A DNA stretch of 64,000 nucleotides from Ceriagrion tenellum. Taxonomy: Eukaryota; Arthropoda; Insecta; Odonata; Coenagrionidae. Positions 1 through 12,047 of the stretch are shown one piece after another; positions within the stretch are counted from its first letter, which is position 1; every line of letters starts with the position of its first letter. The notes under the pieces were generated by a model that searched no databases, was not told the origin of the DNA, and saw nothing but the letters and a program-made list of their open reading frames with translations. Made by a program: the position numbers and the translations under genes. Where the stretch lies: the NCBI GenBank assembly GCA_963169105.1, contig OY720633.1:39324795-39388794 (forward strand), given 5' to 3'.

Positions 1-1205
1 GTGTTCGTCGATATAAATCCCCAGATATTTAATTTGACTCACTCTGTCAATCAAAATACACTGATTACAAACCAAGGCATTATCCTTAATACATTTTATA
101 CACCTATAGTACATCAAACTTTTGTCAGCTGAACTTAAATTTTTTAGAGTAAATAGTATATATTTTGTTTTACTACTTAGTACCATCGAGTTAATGGAAA
201 ACCAACACTTAAGTTTGTCCAAGTCCCTTTGCATATGCATATGTAATTCATACATACTGCTATCAGATTAGCAAAGTGCCGTGTCATCGGCAAATGAAGT
301 AATCTTTCCATACAAATTTCCATTACATAGGTTATTTACATAGATAAGGAAGAGTATTGGACCCAAAACTGACCCTTGTGGAACCCCACAGGTAATATGC
401 GTCTTACTACTATTACAATTTTGGATTTTCACACATTGATATCTTTCACTGAGATAACTACGGAACCAATTACAGGCAATCCCTCTGATACCAGCTTCTT
501 CAAGTCTACCCAATAATATTTTATGGTCAACTGTATCAAAAGCTTTCGCTATATCTATAAATAACCCTCCAAATTTATTTCCTTTATTAAGTCCATCATA
601 TATGTTGGAACAGAAATGAAGCAAGGCATCTTCCGTACATTTCCCTTTTTGAAAACCGAATTGATTTCTACTGAAAAAGTTATGAAAGTTTAGAAAGCTT
701 ACTAATCTCTTTTTTATTATTTTTTCCAGTATTTTAGAGAAAACAGGGAATAGGGATATTGGTCTATAGTTATTCATATCCAGTCTATCACCTTTTTTAT
801 GAACTGGTATTACAATTGCAGTTTTAAGCTGATTCGGGAAGACGCCTGTTTGTATACTTAAATTTACAATATATGCAAATATAGGCGAAACTTCTTCTCG
901 AACCTCTCTTACTAGAAAAGCTGATAAATCATCAATCCCTTTCGATCTCTTTGGTTGTAGACATTTTATAAAGCTACTGACTTCTTTTTCGTCGGTAGGA
1001 GAAAGAAACAAAGACTCTTTAACATAAAAATTTGGAAACCAATCTTTCGTATCAACGAATTCATCTATATCGTTCGTCGAATTTTTATGAAATTCACTTA
1101 GTCCACCGAAAAACGTATTAAATTCATTAGCAATATCCTGTGTTTGAATTAAGTCGGACCCATCACTTGACCTAATTTTTTCGATACTGCCACCTTTTTG
1201 TTTAC
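1..1205 (-). mobile_element. 5'-truncated LINE (non-LTR) reverse transcriptase fragment
   Basis: The minus strand encodes a reverse transcriptase of a non-LTR retrotransposon. A long open stretch (1011 to 268) carries the fingers and palm motifs: NNYRPISL, the catalytic DIAKAFDTVDH block, GVPQGSVLGP and SFADDTAL, whose paired Asp are the active-site residues. Coding-like sequence extends upstream to about 1205 (IANEFNTFFGGLSEFH). After the in-frame TAA at 265-267, right behind FADDTALC, the same frame continues to the window edge, ending in the thumb-like RVSQIKYLGIYID. So the copy has at least one nonsense codon, no endonuclease domain, and runs off the window. The motifs fit the Jockey/CR1/L2 group in a broad sense; I cannot fix the clade. 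Dead copy. Confidence 0.9.
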
Positions 1206-2439
1206 CTCTGCTTTTATGTTTGCCTTTTGTTTATGCTTGCTAGGTTTTAAGTTAGAACTCGGGGTGTGATAATATGGGCTTATATGGAAAATAGAAGTGA
1301 AGAAACTTTCAAATGGATACTATTTTATCATTACTACGTATACATGAGTGATATTTATTATTTTTTTGCGGAAAAATTGATGAATTCGCTATATTTAAAG
1401 GCTATTCAAATGTGAATATACTGATAAAAGATTTGGTACCTAATAGTTGTGTGCCATGTTCCATATATTCCATATATTGTAGATGTACCGTCCTTGTTTA
1501 CTTCATTGAACCTACAAAATCTATCTTCCTTACTCTGGAAGGAAAAGAAATGAAATGAGAAAAATGATGAAAGAAATTATATGAAAGAATTATGGTCCGA
1601 TAAAAAGTACTCTAAGGTAGCCATAATTTCATTGGCAGCATTATTTTGAGCTAACGAACGTCATGATTGTTAATAACGTTGACATTGGAGAGGTTTTCAC
1701 TGCATTCATTAAAGAAAGGGGACAATAAACCATTAGGGTAAATGTAATTTGTTTTCAACTCAATTACCTATGATAGTTACAACGCGCGTATTTATCAGTT
1801 ATCAGTCGAAGATCATAGGTAGTTTGTTCGGAGTGTAATATATTAAAATACTGTTACCTGTTTTTTCATGTAGACAAGAAATATTATAATGCATTTTTGT
1901 GCATAAAGACGTTGTCTGTGGTGAAATACAGTGAGTGATATGTCGTCCACTTCAGCAGACCCTAGCAATCGAATCATAATAGTTATTCAACACATAATGG
2001 TATATGAGAATTATTTTATTCATCAGCAATAAGATTTTAAAAATTAGTCCCTTTTAATTTGTCGCATACGGATGGGAAGCATTTTAAAGAAGGAATCGAC
2101 TTCCATCAACCACAAAAATTATGGACACGGATGGCGCTTTTCGTATGTTTTACGAGATGAAGGCCGCATGATGTCTCTTCCATCGTAAAAGGGCTACGAA
2201 AGTGTCAAGTAAGCATTTCACTTTGCTTGCCTAGGTATCAAGATATCTTGATATCAAGTTAACTAGGCGTTTGCCAAGTTCGAAAACGGCCTTGGACTTA
2301 CTCGCCGCCATACATTCGACGGTCTAGGTCCGACTGGGTACGCCCAATGCAGTACTCTGATACACTGCCGAACAAATAGGTACAAAAACTCGTTCTTTCC
2401 GCTAGCAATAAGCGACCACCAAAAAAATTGAGCTCCACT
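1206..2439. other. AT-rich intergenic sequence, nothing recognised
   Basis: No open frame with recognisable motifs on either strand. It contains a short self-complementary stretch near 2236-2256 (AAGATATCTTGATATC) of no clear meaning. Confidence 0.5.
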
Positions 2440-2557
2440 AAATACACTCCTATAATACATGCCAACATTTCATCTGCAAAAACTTAAATCTTTACACGCC
2501 TGGTGACCTAACACCCCCTGCCACACAAGTAGATGCAGATGTAGATGTAGATTATAA
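2440..2557 (+). repeat. possible retroposon 3' end with ATGTAG-type tail
   Basis: The stretch ending in repeats of GATGTA at 2531-2553 follows ACACCCCCTGCCACAC. A short tandem hexamer after a conserved-looking unique block is how many arthropod LINE and SINE copies end. No coding part and no target duplication was found, so this is tentative. Confidence 0.3.
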
Positions 2558-2711
2558 ATTACGATGCCTTGAATTTTGACCTCACTCTTATGGCAGCCCT
2601 GCATACGGAGCAACCAATTTTGCCTCTCTCTGGATTCCCTCTCTACCCCTGCCCCCGAAATTCGCCACTTTTAGCATCAGGAACCGGCGTCCATTTACCC
2701 GCACAACTTAC

Positions 2712-2832
2712 CGATGGCGAATATCCGGGAGTCCCTCAACGGCTGGAGGTCGAACTCTTCGTCGGATTCTGCGGAGGCAGCGGCGCCTTGCAGCAGAAAG
2801 GCTGCGGCGATGCAGAGTGTCGCGGGAGTCAT
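2712..2832 (-). CDS. first coding exon of an unidentified secreted protein (partial gene)
   Basis: Minus-strand ATG at 2832-2830 (context GACAATGA) opens a 40-codon frame starting MTPATLCIAAAFLLQG, a textbook signal peptide with a cleavage-like AAASA ending near residue 21. An acidic mature start follows (AESDEEFDLQPLRDSRIF). The frame runs into a canonical donor, CATCG then GTAAGT at 2711-2706, leaving a phase-1 codon. Upstream on the same strand lies a TATA-like TTTAAAAG at 2926-2919, about 90 bases before the ATG, so promoter, short leader and first exon line up. Codon use is GC-rich, unlike the surroundings. The next exon must lie further left and I could not find it, so it may be outside the window. 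I do not recognise the family; a neuropeptide or other small secreted protein is possible. Confidence 0.6.
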
Positions 2833-2918
2833 TGTCACAGCAGCGCGTCTTGTCGCGTTGTGTTCCTCCCCGGATGGCGTCGTGAGGAACGAGAGGGAAA
2901 GGATGAGGAGGGTGGTCC

Positions 2919-2926
2919 CTTTTAAA
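2919..2926 (-). promoter_or_regulatory. TATA-like box before the secreted-protein exon
   Basis: Minus strand reads TTTAAAAG. It lies about 90 bases upstream of the signal-peptide ATG at 2832, leaving room for a leader of roughly 55-60 bases. The position fits a core promoter; no experimental support. Confidence 0.4.
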
Positions 2927-3049
2927 CGACGGCATTCCTCGCACCGACGCCCTTGGTGAATGCCCCCCTCCCTTTTCGCTCCTCCTTTGCCCCTTTCGAC
3001 CACGCCCTTTCTGCGAAACGACAAAGCCACCAGCGGCGGCCAACACTAT

Positions 3050-4570
3050 CGCATCGTCTTCAAAGAGAGCGTCTTGGCTTTTGTTTCACTGTTTTTTACC
3101 CTCGCGTGGACGTGCAAGGCTATGTTAACGTAAGGAGTGACATGGGAGTGAGGTTCCAAAGCATTTTCCCCCCGCAAATCATCACGTATTGGTTCGATCC
3201 ACAGATTAAAATCCCTTTCTTTTCATTTCACGTAAGTTCGCTGGCATCAAAATAAAGAAAGTACGATGGACCGATAGGAACAGGCCAGCAGAAAAACCCA
3301 AAGCTCACAGGTTTGAATCCAGTCAATTTCTGTCGCGCTTGCTGTAGGATTAAGATCATAGTTTATACAATGAGATGTGGCCTAAAACGTGGGAGCATCG
3401 AACAACATAACGACACTAAAAATCTCTGCTATTAAATTATGACTACTTCGGTAATACCTATCGCGCGAAGGAAGACAGCAGTGAAGTTTCGGCCTACCCA
3501 AGTATGAGAAGACCAATTTTCAGTGTAATATGGCCACTCTGCCAGTTAAAATTCCACAGATACGCAGTAGTACCCACCAATCACTTATAAAAGGTACTTT
3601 AATTGATGCGAGGAATACAATGTCGAAAACTACATAAAACCTCCGGTTTTTCGCAGAGAAATTAATAAAGTCGCTTTTTGGACTATTGATGTAAGGACAA
3701 TGCAAATAAGTTAAAGCCTCGTTTCAAATAATTTACTCTTTTAAAGTAGGTACTCTTGAAACATACCCCCTGCTTCGTCCAGGTGACGCAGATGTTAAGT
3801 GGTCAATGCGAGTCCAATGGCATGGTCTTATTCTAATGGCATGAACTAAAAAAATTTTGTTCTCTACTTACCAGTGCACTCCACGAGTCAAGGAGGAATC
3901 TAATCCAAATTAAAGGTCAACATCATTGAATACTGAGATTATATGAATACATACCTACATGCATAGCCGTAGCCAGGAGGAAGGAGAGGGGTCAGGGGTC
4001 ATGAGACATTTCATTCCAAATCTGCTGTATAGAACCAGACAGGATGATTTCCTGCCCTCCTAACATAAATCAACAGCTACGGATCCTGTCCCCCCCCCTC
4101 CCCAGCATAGCAAAGACCAATGTCTACATGTGCTTATACATTCATGAACCATGCAAGAGTGTTTAAAGTTGATTGTGCGACCAATACCATCAGTTAAAGA
4201 GTAGATACATGATTAGCAGATTTTAATGGAAACTTCGAGGGGAACAATACGAGGGGTAGAACCACTAACGCTACATTCCCTCCAACGCAGACTAATATTG
4301 ATAGATATGTGGTGATTTCATTCGATGCCTACGTTACCAGCAGTATGTACCGCAAATATGAGATTGAAAATAGTACTTTTTGTAAGGAGATTAGTAAAAT
4401 GTATTTATTCCCGCTCACGTTGCCATTTTATTCTTCCAATCTGATGTGATCACGAAAACATTAGATATAGTCAATTGCCATCGACGCACTTATCAACATA
4501 TCATAACATAACGGCATCTTTAAGCCTCCTCGCAAACTTCAAATGAGTCCTAGACATTTCTTACTGTGGT
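3050..4570. other. intergenic, nothing firm
   Basis: No coding frame recognised. A C/G-run-containing block at 3958-4115 resembles a worn interspersed repeat, but no complete ends are visible. Confidence 0.45.
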
Positions 4571-4837
4571 GAAATCGCAGGAGAACGCGTATGTAAACTG
4601 TTTACTTCGACACGGCACTGCTTCCCTCTCTTGTTTTTGTCACGCTTGCTTCTTCGGAGTTAACGACCGAGTCGCGCTGCGAGGTCGGCGGAGTTGACGC
4701 GATGCGTGAGCGTTTCTGCTGAATCAAAACCGTGGGGATCTCTATTCATAGAGATTAAGACGCGGGAGAAGATGGTGTGGAAGGAGAGGATTGCTTGCGG
4801 GCGAGGGCGTTGAAGATTCAGTTCGTTGAGATCCGTA

Positions 4838-5036
4838 ATGAAACGGCCTCCCTTGAAGGCACTCTTGGGGTCGATTCACGCAACCCAACGGAGCAACGGA
4901 CTCGGGAGAGAAAAACATGAAAATTCGCTTCGCCTCTTAGCATTCATTATTTTCCTTTGCCTCAATGTACCCGCGATGCACCTCACGAAAACACAAGGTT
5001 CCAAGCATCCTGGCCCCAAATTAGGGTCAGTGAAAG
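4838..5036 (+). CDS. possible first coding exon, signal-anchor type (unidentified)
   Basis: A GC-rich block (about 4570-4980) holds an ATG at 4838 opening 66 codons. The frame starts MKRPPLKALLGSIH, has a hydrophobic segment LRLLAFIIFLCLNV at about residues 31-44, then KTQGSKHPGPKLGSVK. It meets a plausible donor, AAAG then GTAATT, at 5037. A signal-anchor or late signal peptide would fit a secreted or membrane protein whose further exons I cannot find. The donor is only moderate and the family is not recognised. It could be chance open sequence in a CpG-rich patch. Confidence 0.3.
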
Positions 5037-5039
5037 GTA

Positions 5040-7332
5040 ATTATTTCATTTTTCCGCAATTCATCGTAAAATTTAAACCCTCAGGCGCTGCGTTCACAGT
5101 TTCTGTTGCTATTCGTCTATAATGGCCGACTCACTAGACTCCCGACAAGTAGTGGCTTGCAACAGTTCCAACATACTCTAACGTTTTCCTGAAACAGACG
5201 GAATGACTTGTCCGTTTTTCAATTTTTTTAACCACTCATTAATCAATTTACGTTCATTTCAGTGATTTGAGTTTTGTTACTTTTGCAAGTGTAGAATTTA
5301 TCGATTGCGCGAGAGTTAACTCTACTTAGTGACCGGACCATACGTTTTACTCTAGAGTTTTGGTGATATGATACCGTTCCTGAAAAAATCGAGTGCTTTG
5401 TTTTCATTATGATAATTACAAGCATACATTGAATTAGAGTTTTCTCTTTACTCTAATTAGTTAACAAATATGGAGTTAATTTTAAATAAATGGTTTATTT
5501 TTAATTGTGCCCAAAATGACTGAAGAGGCTCCTCCAATTCGTGAAACAGAAAGAGCCTTCTATCGCGAAATGATATTTTTTAAAGCATATTCTCACGAAC
5601 GGACTTTTGGAAGTATGTCGATCAAAATATAAGATTTCAGTTAAGAAGTTATTTCATAAATACAAATAAACTTTTCAATAGAGTCTTTTTGTTGTGGATT
5701 TTTTTCATGAGTGTGCGAATAACCGATTAGGAAAGTCTGACTGTAATTCAATATTCTTTGCAAATTAATTTTAATGTTTCCCTTACTGAATTTTTCTCTC
5801 CGAAAGATGAAAAATAGCTCTTTTTTCATCACCTAGTTACTATTTTCGCCTACTCCCATTCCGTGCTGTGCATGGAATACTTAAATCAGACATTGCGATG
5901 TTTCGTGGAAACTTTATGCAGAGCTACGCAGTAAGTGGAGGAGTTACGTGACTATACCTATTCCTTTGCCTATCAAAAAATTGCAGTTAAAAAAAATATA
6001 TTCGAAAATGCTTTTTTCGTGATAGCTCCGATAATTTTGATTTCTTCCCTTGAAAATTGTGGATAGTGAGAAACGAGGTTTTCCCAAGCGCAAATTTCAT
6101 CGTATATCCAGCGAATGCGAAAGTAAAACGTACGTCGTGGCAATGACATGCCATTAGAGGAGAAAACTGCTCTGCATTGTAGGCCACCGTGACCCACGAA
6201 AGTGGGCGTAGTCAGGTTTTACACGCTATCTTCATGTCCATTCCGCGAGAAATCAAAGAGAAAGGTATTTGACTGTTTTGGATTCTCCACTCTGTGGCTA
6301 CTGCCACCAGCCTAGTACCCATCCCACTCACCAGGAGAATTAGTCGTAGTCACGTATTTAAGTGATATGTACACATCTTCAAGGCAACGCTGATCACGCC
6401 CAACACATGACACTAATGCATTAGTGCAATGTATAAGTAAGTACCATTGCCCTACTCATCCTTCCCTTTCATTTTTACGTAGCACCAGTTTTTAGGTTAT
6501 GGGAGTACGTAGGAAGATATCGCCATTTGAACGGCGCGCCGTTCAAATTTTGCGTTTACAGAGCACAGACGTTAGCTGAAACTATGTACAAATTGAGCTG
6601 CATCATGCATGGAAGAAATAAATGACTAAGACTAAAAATTTATCGTTCAAAAAATAGTTATTCACGAGAACTGAAATTGTTAATCTTATACTATAAAGTG
6701 CTTCGAAAATGTTGATTTTTCTCTTCTGAGTCGATCCGTCGACGGCGAAAGAGTCGATGGCGAGTTACAATTTTTTGTCATGCACATTGAGATTTCGTCG
6801 ATATTAATAGAAGCTCCGTGGAACTGATATTTCATGAGCAGATTAAATGCACTCACCTTGTGGACCAGCGTGACCATAGAATGTGATCGAGGACTGGATT
6901 TAAACAAAACTCTCTGAAAAATCTTGATATTCTTGTCCAATTCACCATTCTAATCATACCGAGGAAACCTTCTTGGTGTTCACGAGGAACACTAGATCCC
7001 GTCTAGCATTTACAGTAAGTAAGTACAAGTATGAACGTTTACTTTTCATAGTGTCCTAGTCTCCATCCCCTGCTCGCGAAATAACTATTGGTACTAAGTT
7101 TCTGCATTCCATGAGCTGAGCAATATTTGTTAAAAACGTGGGAACTAAAAATTGAGCTTCTTCAGCAGCGGGAGAATTCCCCAACTATACCTACTTCCTG
7201 CTTTCTATTCACTTCAGCAAGCACATCACTTCGCAACACAACAGTGAAGTTGCTAATCATTAGTTTAAGACCCTGCACACCACCACTATTAGACCGCGGG
7301 AACATTATTGACGCACGCTGGAGTGCTTAGGA
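5040..7332. other. intergenic with one worn repeat copy
   Basis: No gene found. The stretch 5985-6190 (minus strand) is related to 8590-8823, at roughly two thirds identity by eye, and 6660-6870 may be a third, weaker copy. Otherwise AT-rich and featureless. Confidence 0.4.
7319..7332. repeat. target-site duplication, left copy
   Basis: CTGGAGTGCTTAGG here matches CTGGAGTGCTTCGG at 7754-7767 (13 of 14 bases). The two flank a LINE 3' end, as target-primed reverse transcription produces. Confidence 0.75.
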
Positions 7333-7753
7333 AGAGAGGAAGTCGTGATCACACGCTTGAGGATAGGGTACTGCCCTTTGACTCACGCCTTTCTCTTTAC
7401 GGAAGAGAAACAAGCTCCTCAGTTTGATGCGTGTAGTTGCCCTCTTAGTATTCGGCATATCCTGACGGAGTGTGACGAGTATCGTGACGCGCGAAGACGA
7501 TTCAATATAGGGGGAGACCTAGAATCCATTCTAGGAGACGACCCTATTATTTTAAACCGTCTAATTTTGTTACTTTAAGATGTTGGAATTTTTAATAAAA
7601 TTTGACCTTATCAGCCTGTTTTATTATTTATTTAAATCTATGTATTGGACGTCTACACTATTGAGAATATGATTATTTTATCAACGGACTGAGTTGCGGT
7701 GCAAAATGACCTAGTCGTCGGCGCACCCTACAACAATATAACTAACTAACTAA
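7333..7753 (+). mobile_element. 5'-truncated LINE 3' end with AACT tail
   Basis: The frame at 7345-7578 encodes the C-terminal end of a LINE ORF2: LRIGYCPLTHAFL, then a zinc-knuckle-like CSCPLSIRHILTEC with spaced Cys/His, and a closing segment ILGDDPIILNRLI just before the stop. A short 3' UTR ends in tandem AACT units at about 7737-7753. Matching 14-bp sequences flank the copy (7319-7332 and 7754-7767). Only about 420 bases were inserted, so the copy was dead on arrival. The coding frame has no stop, so it is fairly young. Confidence 0.85.
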
Positions 7754-7842
7754 CTGGAGTGCTTCGGTAATAACAAAACTTCGATAATCACATTCAAGAT
7801 TGTTAATTGTGTTGATTTTCAGGAGAGGTCCACGTCCACGTA

Positions 7843-8226
7843 GTCCATAATCCACGTAGACACCAAAGATGGGGGGAGGGTACGAGGGTTGTCAACGAAG
7901 GTCCTCGTGGGGAGGTTGGAGGGATGTCTACGTAGACAATGGTCGACTCCATTTACATTGGTCGACACCATACAGTTTATAGTAAATGATAGGTTATCAT
8001 AGCTACAAGAGTAGTTTTTATTTTACTTACCTTTTCCTAAAATCAGCCTTAAATTACAGATAGTCCATGACAATCAATTAATAACCCGTTCACAGCTTTT
8101 TCCTCAAAAAAAAAGAAAAGTCTACGAGAACAATAGGGGGGGATCCGGATGAAGTCTACGATTTTCCACGATAGGGTGGTGGGGGGATCAAAAAGTGGCC
8201 GATATTTGTCTACGTGGATTATGGAC
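7843..8226. repeat. palindromic interspersed repeat with 20-bp inverted ends
   Basis: GTCCATAATCCACGTAGACA at 7843-7862 is matched exactly in reverse complement at 8207-8226. Inside are G-rich and C-rich runs on both sides and further copies of the CTACGTAGAC core (7930). There is no coding capacity. The layout is that of a short inverted-repeat (MITE-like) element. The right end carries extra AGCCCC outside the arm that the left lacks, so the left end may be trimmed. Confidence 0.65.
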
Positions 8227-8589
8227 AGCCCCAAATCAGTAAAACATGTTAGATATCAAGCTTTTATTTTCTTTGTGATAAAAAGTGTTCCTTTAAAACC
8301 TTATATACTTTGAACCAATTGCACATAGTTTAATGTAAGTTATGTAATTTTATGTAAGTGTAACAAGTAACAAGTGTAAATGTAAGTTTAACAAAGACAG
8401 ATATTAACAAAAATAAGGCTGTGACTATGGTGCGCTTACCCATTGAATCCTACTCATCAGCAGACCATATCGAACGTTTGGCCTACGCTCGCATCGTTCC
8501 ATTCAACTTCGTCTAAGTGCGCAGAACGGTGGGCTGACATTCCGATCGGCGTTAATTTCAGCGCCATGTAATGAAAGGTCCCCATGATC

Positions 8590-8823
8590 ATTCGTTTCCA
8601 CTTCAAAAAACAGTAATATTAAAATTTTGAATCGAAAACTTAAAACTTTTGGTGGGTTTAAAAATGATGGTTTCGCTTAGCTTCTGAAAACGAGAAACAA
8701 GATTTTTTTCCGAGCACAGATCGATTTTGATGGATCTCCTGCGAACGAAGACAAACCCCGAGATAATGGCATCCCGTAAGAAGTGAAAACGGCAACACAA
8801 TGAAGTCCGCCGTGATCCGCAAA
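8590..8823 (-). repeat. diverged interspersed repeat, copy related to 5985-6190
   Basis: Read on the minus strand, this and 5985-6190 share a start of the type GATCACGGCGGACTTCATTG versus GGTCACGGTGGCCTACAATG. They keep approximate colinearity through GTTTCTCGTTTTC / GTTTCTCACTATC. Old and uncharacterised; no transposase seen. Confidence 0.4.
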
Positions 8824-8829
8824 GGTAGA

Positions 8830-11800
8830 TCCCCATTCCAAATCTTCGAGAAATCTGGAGGTTCTCTTCCACTTAGGATTCTCCGCGCCGAGGCTCAACT
8901 GGGGCCTCCCACCCTCTATTCTCCATTCCCTTCCTCCGACCTCCCTCACATGCTTTCCACTCTCGTAATCCCTTTCCAAACTGCTCCACCCGAAACCTTA
9001 TTCTTTCACTCACGCGGCCGCGGAGCCGGAAAAATGCCAAAACAAGGGGGAATGAGAGGAGGTGCATGGCAGGGGAGGCCCTCCACCTCACTCCCCAACA
9101 ATAGGCATAATGGGAATTCGTCGTCACGGTGACAACGCTTGCCACGCGAATGGGGTGTTAGCAGGGCAATCACTCCTCACCAAAAGAGGGACCACCATTC
9201 TTGGCCGCTTCTGAGAATGAATTTTGTGACAGGATCCCTTTTCTTAACATCCTACCAGAAAAATGTATCTGGCATTTCCAACAAATGTCTGGTTTAACAA
9301 AGTTTTTAACTCAACGCAGGTCGTTATACACGAGGAACTTTATTGAACAAACTAGAGTCGGCATGGATGTGCATTGAAAATTGCGTCGTGTACAGTGGTG
9401 AATTAATTCAGAACTCAAAGTAAATGTATTAACGACACCTGGTTAAATAGGTCCTCTAGGTTCATGTTCGCATTCTTGCAATTTCTGTATATCACATTGC
9501 ACAATTAGGTGCCCTGTGTAAAACGGTCTTAATACTTACAATTGCCTCAATGAGAAGAGGTAACTACAGTGTAGTATTTGCTATTTTATTTCCCTCAATA
9601 CCTCATGGACGCTATACCTTTCCATTTAAATCTCTGGAGTAAACTTTACCTCCACGATAATCACATGAAAACTCAACTCACAATCCTGCCTACCTGTTCT
9701 GATATCGTAGAATATTTTCAAACCAAAGCATTTAACCCGATGGCCCTGGAGTTGAGAGTAAACAGTTATCTCATTGGTTAAGGCTTAACTGAGAGGAGAA
9801 TGGAGTGGATAGTATAAAACGGTTCACGGTAAATTTTTCCACCAAATGTTTCACAAAATCCATGGCAAAGCTGCTTCCTACTTACATTACTTGCACCTAC
9901 TGGCTACAAATTAAACATTGTTGTAAAACCTAATGTTTAAAATTAGTTTGAGGTAAAAAGCTGTTTCTGCTTCCATACTTACCACTTGTAAAGAGAAATC
10001 CATTGTGAGAAACAGCGATTAGAAAAAATATCAATTACACCAGGCAACCAGACAAAATAATATTGAGGGAAAATGTTATTCAAAAAGCAATGCATGCATG
10101 ATTAATTAGCTGTGAATTGGAGAGGATTTCATATACAAAGCACTATCCCCCAGTCCTGCTCTTCCCATTCCAGTAACACTACTCACTCACTCTGAACCAA
10201 ACCCAAATGACTGCCTAAATATACATTTGAACAGAGCTTGGATCTGAATAGATCAGAGATGAGGATTTATGGAGCAATAGAATAGAGAAATATGGAAGCC
10301 GATTAAGTTTGGTTCTGAAAGCACGTGGGAGAACAAGTGTACACATGAAATAGGAAATGAGGAAGTAAATGGATCATAAAAGAAGAGAGGGCCTTAACAA
10401 ACAGCCTTCTGAAATAAAAGACCAGATGGACAGCACACACAGATGCAATGAATTTGGAAGAAATATCCTTTCATCCTAACCATATAGCTAAGATGAAAAG
10501 CAAAGATCCAAAATTAAGCAAGAAAGACAGAGATTGGTCATTTGGGGAAGCAATTAACCAATGAGGACATTTTTTCCATTTGATGATGGGTTAGTAAGGG
10601 AAAAATAATATGTAGAACAGAGTAAGGATACAGGCCAGGCATCTACATTAGTATTATCCTAATGAAAGGTGACCAGGGGTCAAAAATTCAACATCAGGTC
10701 CCATTGATGGAACAACAACCTTGAAGGAATCGCCACATGGCAGCCAGTGCCAATTGCATCACCAGGAAAAATTCTACACTGCTGCAAATGTTCTAACCCA
10801 TAGACTCCACTGAGATGAAATTTCAACATTCATGGGTTAATCTCTCAACCGCCCTAATTAGGAAGAGCTTTTATTATAGGCATTCCTGATAACCTCTCAC
10901 AATTTTAACACATTTTATAAAGAAAGATTTCTACCGCCTAATGGTCTAAAAATATTACTAGGTCATCGGTCGCTTAGCAAAGATATATTAGTTTACAAAA
11001 GATGAATTTTGACACTGAAATTCAGTGTTAATGAATGTGATGGCATCTCTTCACATAACTTTTATAATCTCAATTCTTGCCGGGAAAATTTGGTTGAAAA
11101 ACTTGTACAACATGCCCTACATATTGAGACACATAATATATTTTTTCAAGCTTAGGCCATCAATAATATAGCTCAGTATATTCATGGCCAATGTGCTGTG
11201 ATGAAAGTTGCTACATTGGCAAAGGATAATTCAACTGTTTACCATATGTACTAAAATTTCTTAGTAAACAACTTAAAAATTAGGCATTTAATATATATAA
11301 CTGAAAGTTTTAAGCTTGAAGATAATTATTCCTTTACCTCAATTCATTGAAAAATCATTATACCAAATCCTGCCAAACTAGTAACAAAGGCTGGAGTCAG
11401 CATAATGACTGGTTTTCATTACGAGTAAAAAGCTTTGGTTAATCACTTTATCCTATAAGAGTTTACCCAAAGGAGTATTTGCATGAAAATTTAAAAAATT
11501 TGCACAGTAGCATTAAGCCAAAATTTACTCACTATAGCTAATTGTACGATATACTTATTAAGAAAATGACACTTCTAAGTGCAGGTTCCTCCTTAAAGCC
11601 AAAGAAAAGCAATTTTTTCTAACAATAATGCATAACTGATTGATCACATCTAATAAACTATCAATGAATTGCTAAGGTCCGAGGGTAATTTTTATTCCAT
11701 GAGACATAAGACCCACAAAAGAGCACAACTCTATCATAATCCTTATAGTCCAAGACCCAATTTTTTTAATGAAGTAACAGCAGTCTTTATCCATTAAGAT

Positions 11801-11990
11801 AATATATTAAACTCTTCTCTCTCTTGTTCTAACTTTTTCCCATATCAATTCTCTATCCAATCTATCTAACCAATCACTAATTTCAAGGGTTTCTGTCCTC
11901 CTCTCCTGATACTTAAAGTCTATTTTGGTATGCTTTCACTCCTTAAACCCCAGATCCTTGACCTCTTTTTCCCCATATCCCCATTAAGTG
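8830..11990. other. intergenic downstream of NOMO, no gene seen
   Basis: AT-rich sequence between the left repeats and the NOMO 3' end. A GC-rich pyrimidine patch at 8870-9130 has open frames in several phases but none with recognisable protein features. Confidence 0.45.
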
Positions 11991-11997
11991 ATATATA

Positions 11998-12047
11998 ATA
12001 AACTCCACCTACTTAATGGTCATTACCATTAAGTAGGTGGAGTTTAT
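11998..12047. repeat. perfect 22-bp hairpin with 6-base loop
   Basis: The arm 11998-12019 is exactly complementary to 12026-12047 around a TCATTA loop, with CTCCACCTACTTAATGG at the core. The flanks repeat CATTAAGTG (11981 and 12069). It may be a small inverted duplication or a structured RNA; I see nothing else that would make it a gene. Confidence 0.7.

Noticed and set aside
2569..3255. Overlapping plus-strand open frames of 80-118 codons
   Set aside because: They lie opposite the GC-rich signal-peptide exon, have no recognisable features and look like shadows.
3958..4115. Complete short transposable element
   Set aside because: The GTAGCCAGGAGG start and C-run are suggestive, but there are no paired ends or flanking duplication.
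8677..9145. Open frames of about 90-110 codons on both strands
   Set aside because: Low-complexity, composition-driven, no domains, and partly inside a repeat.
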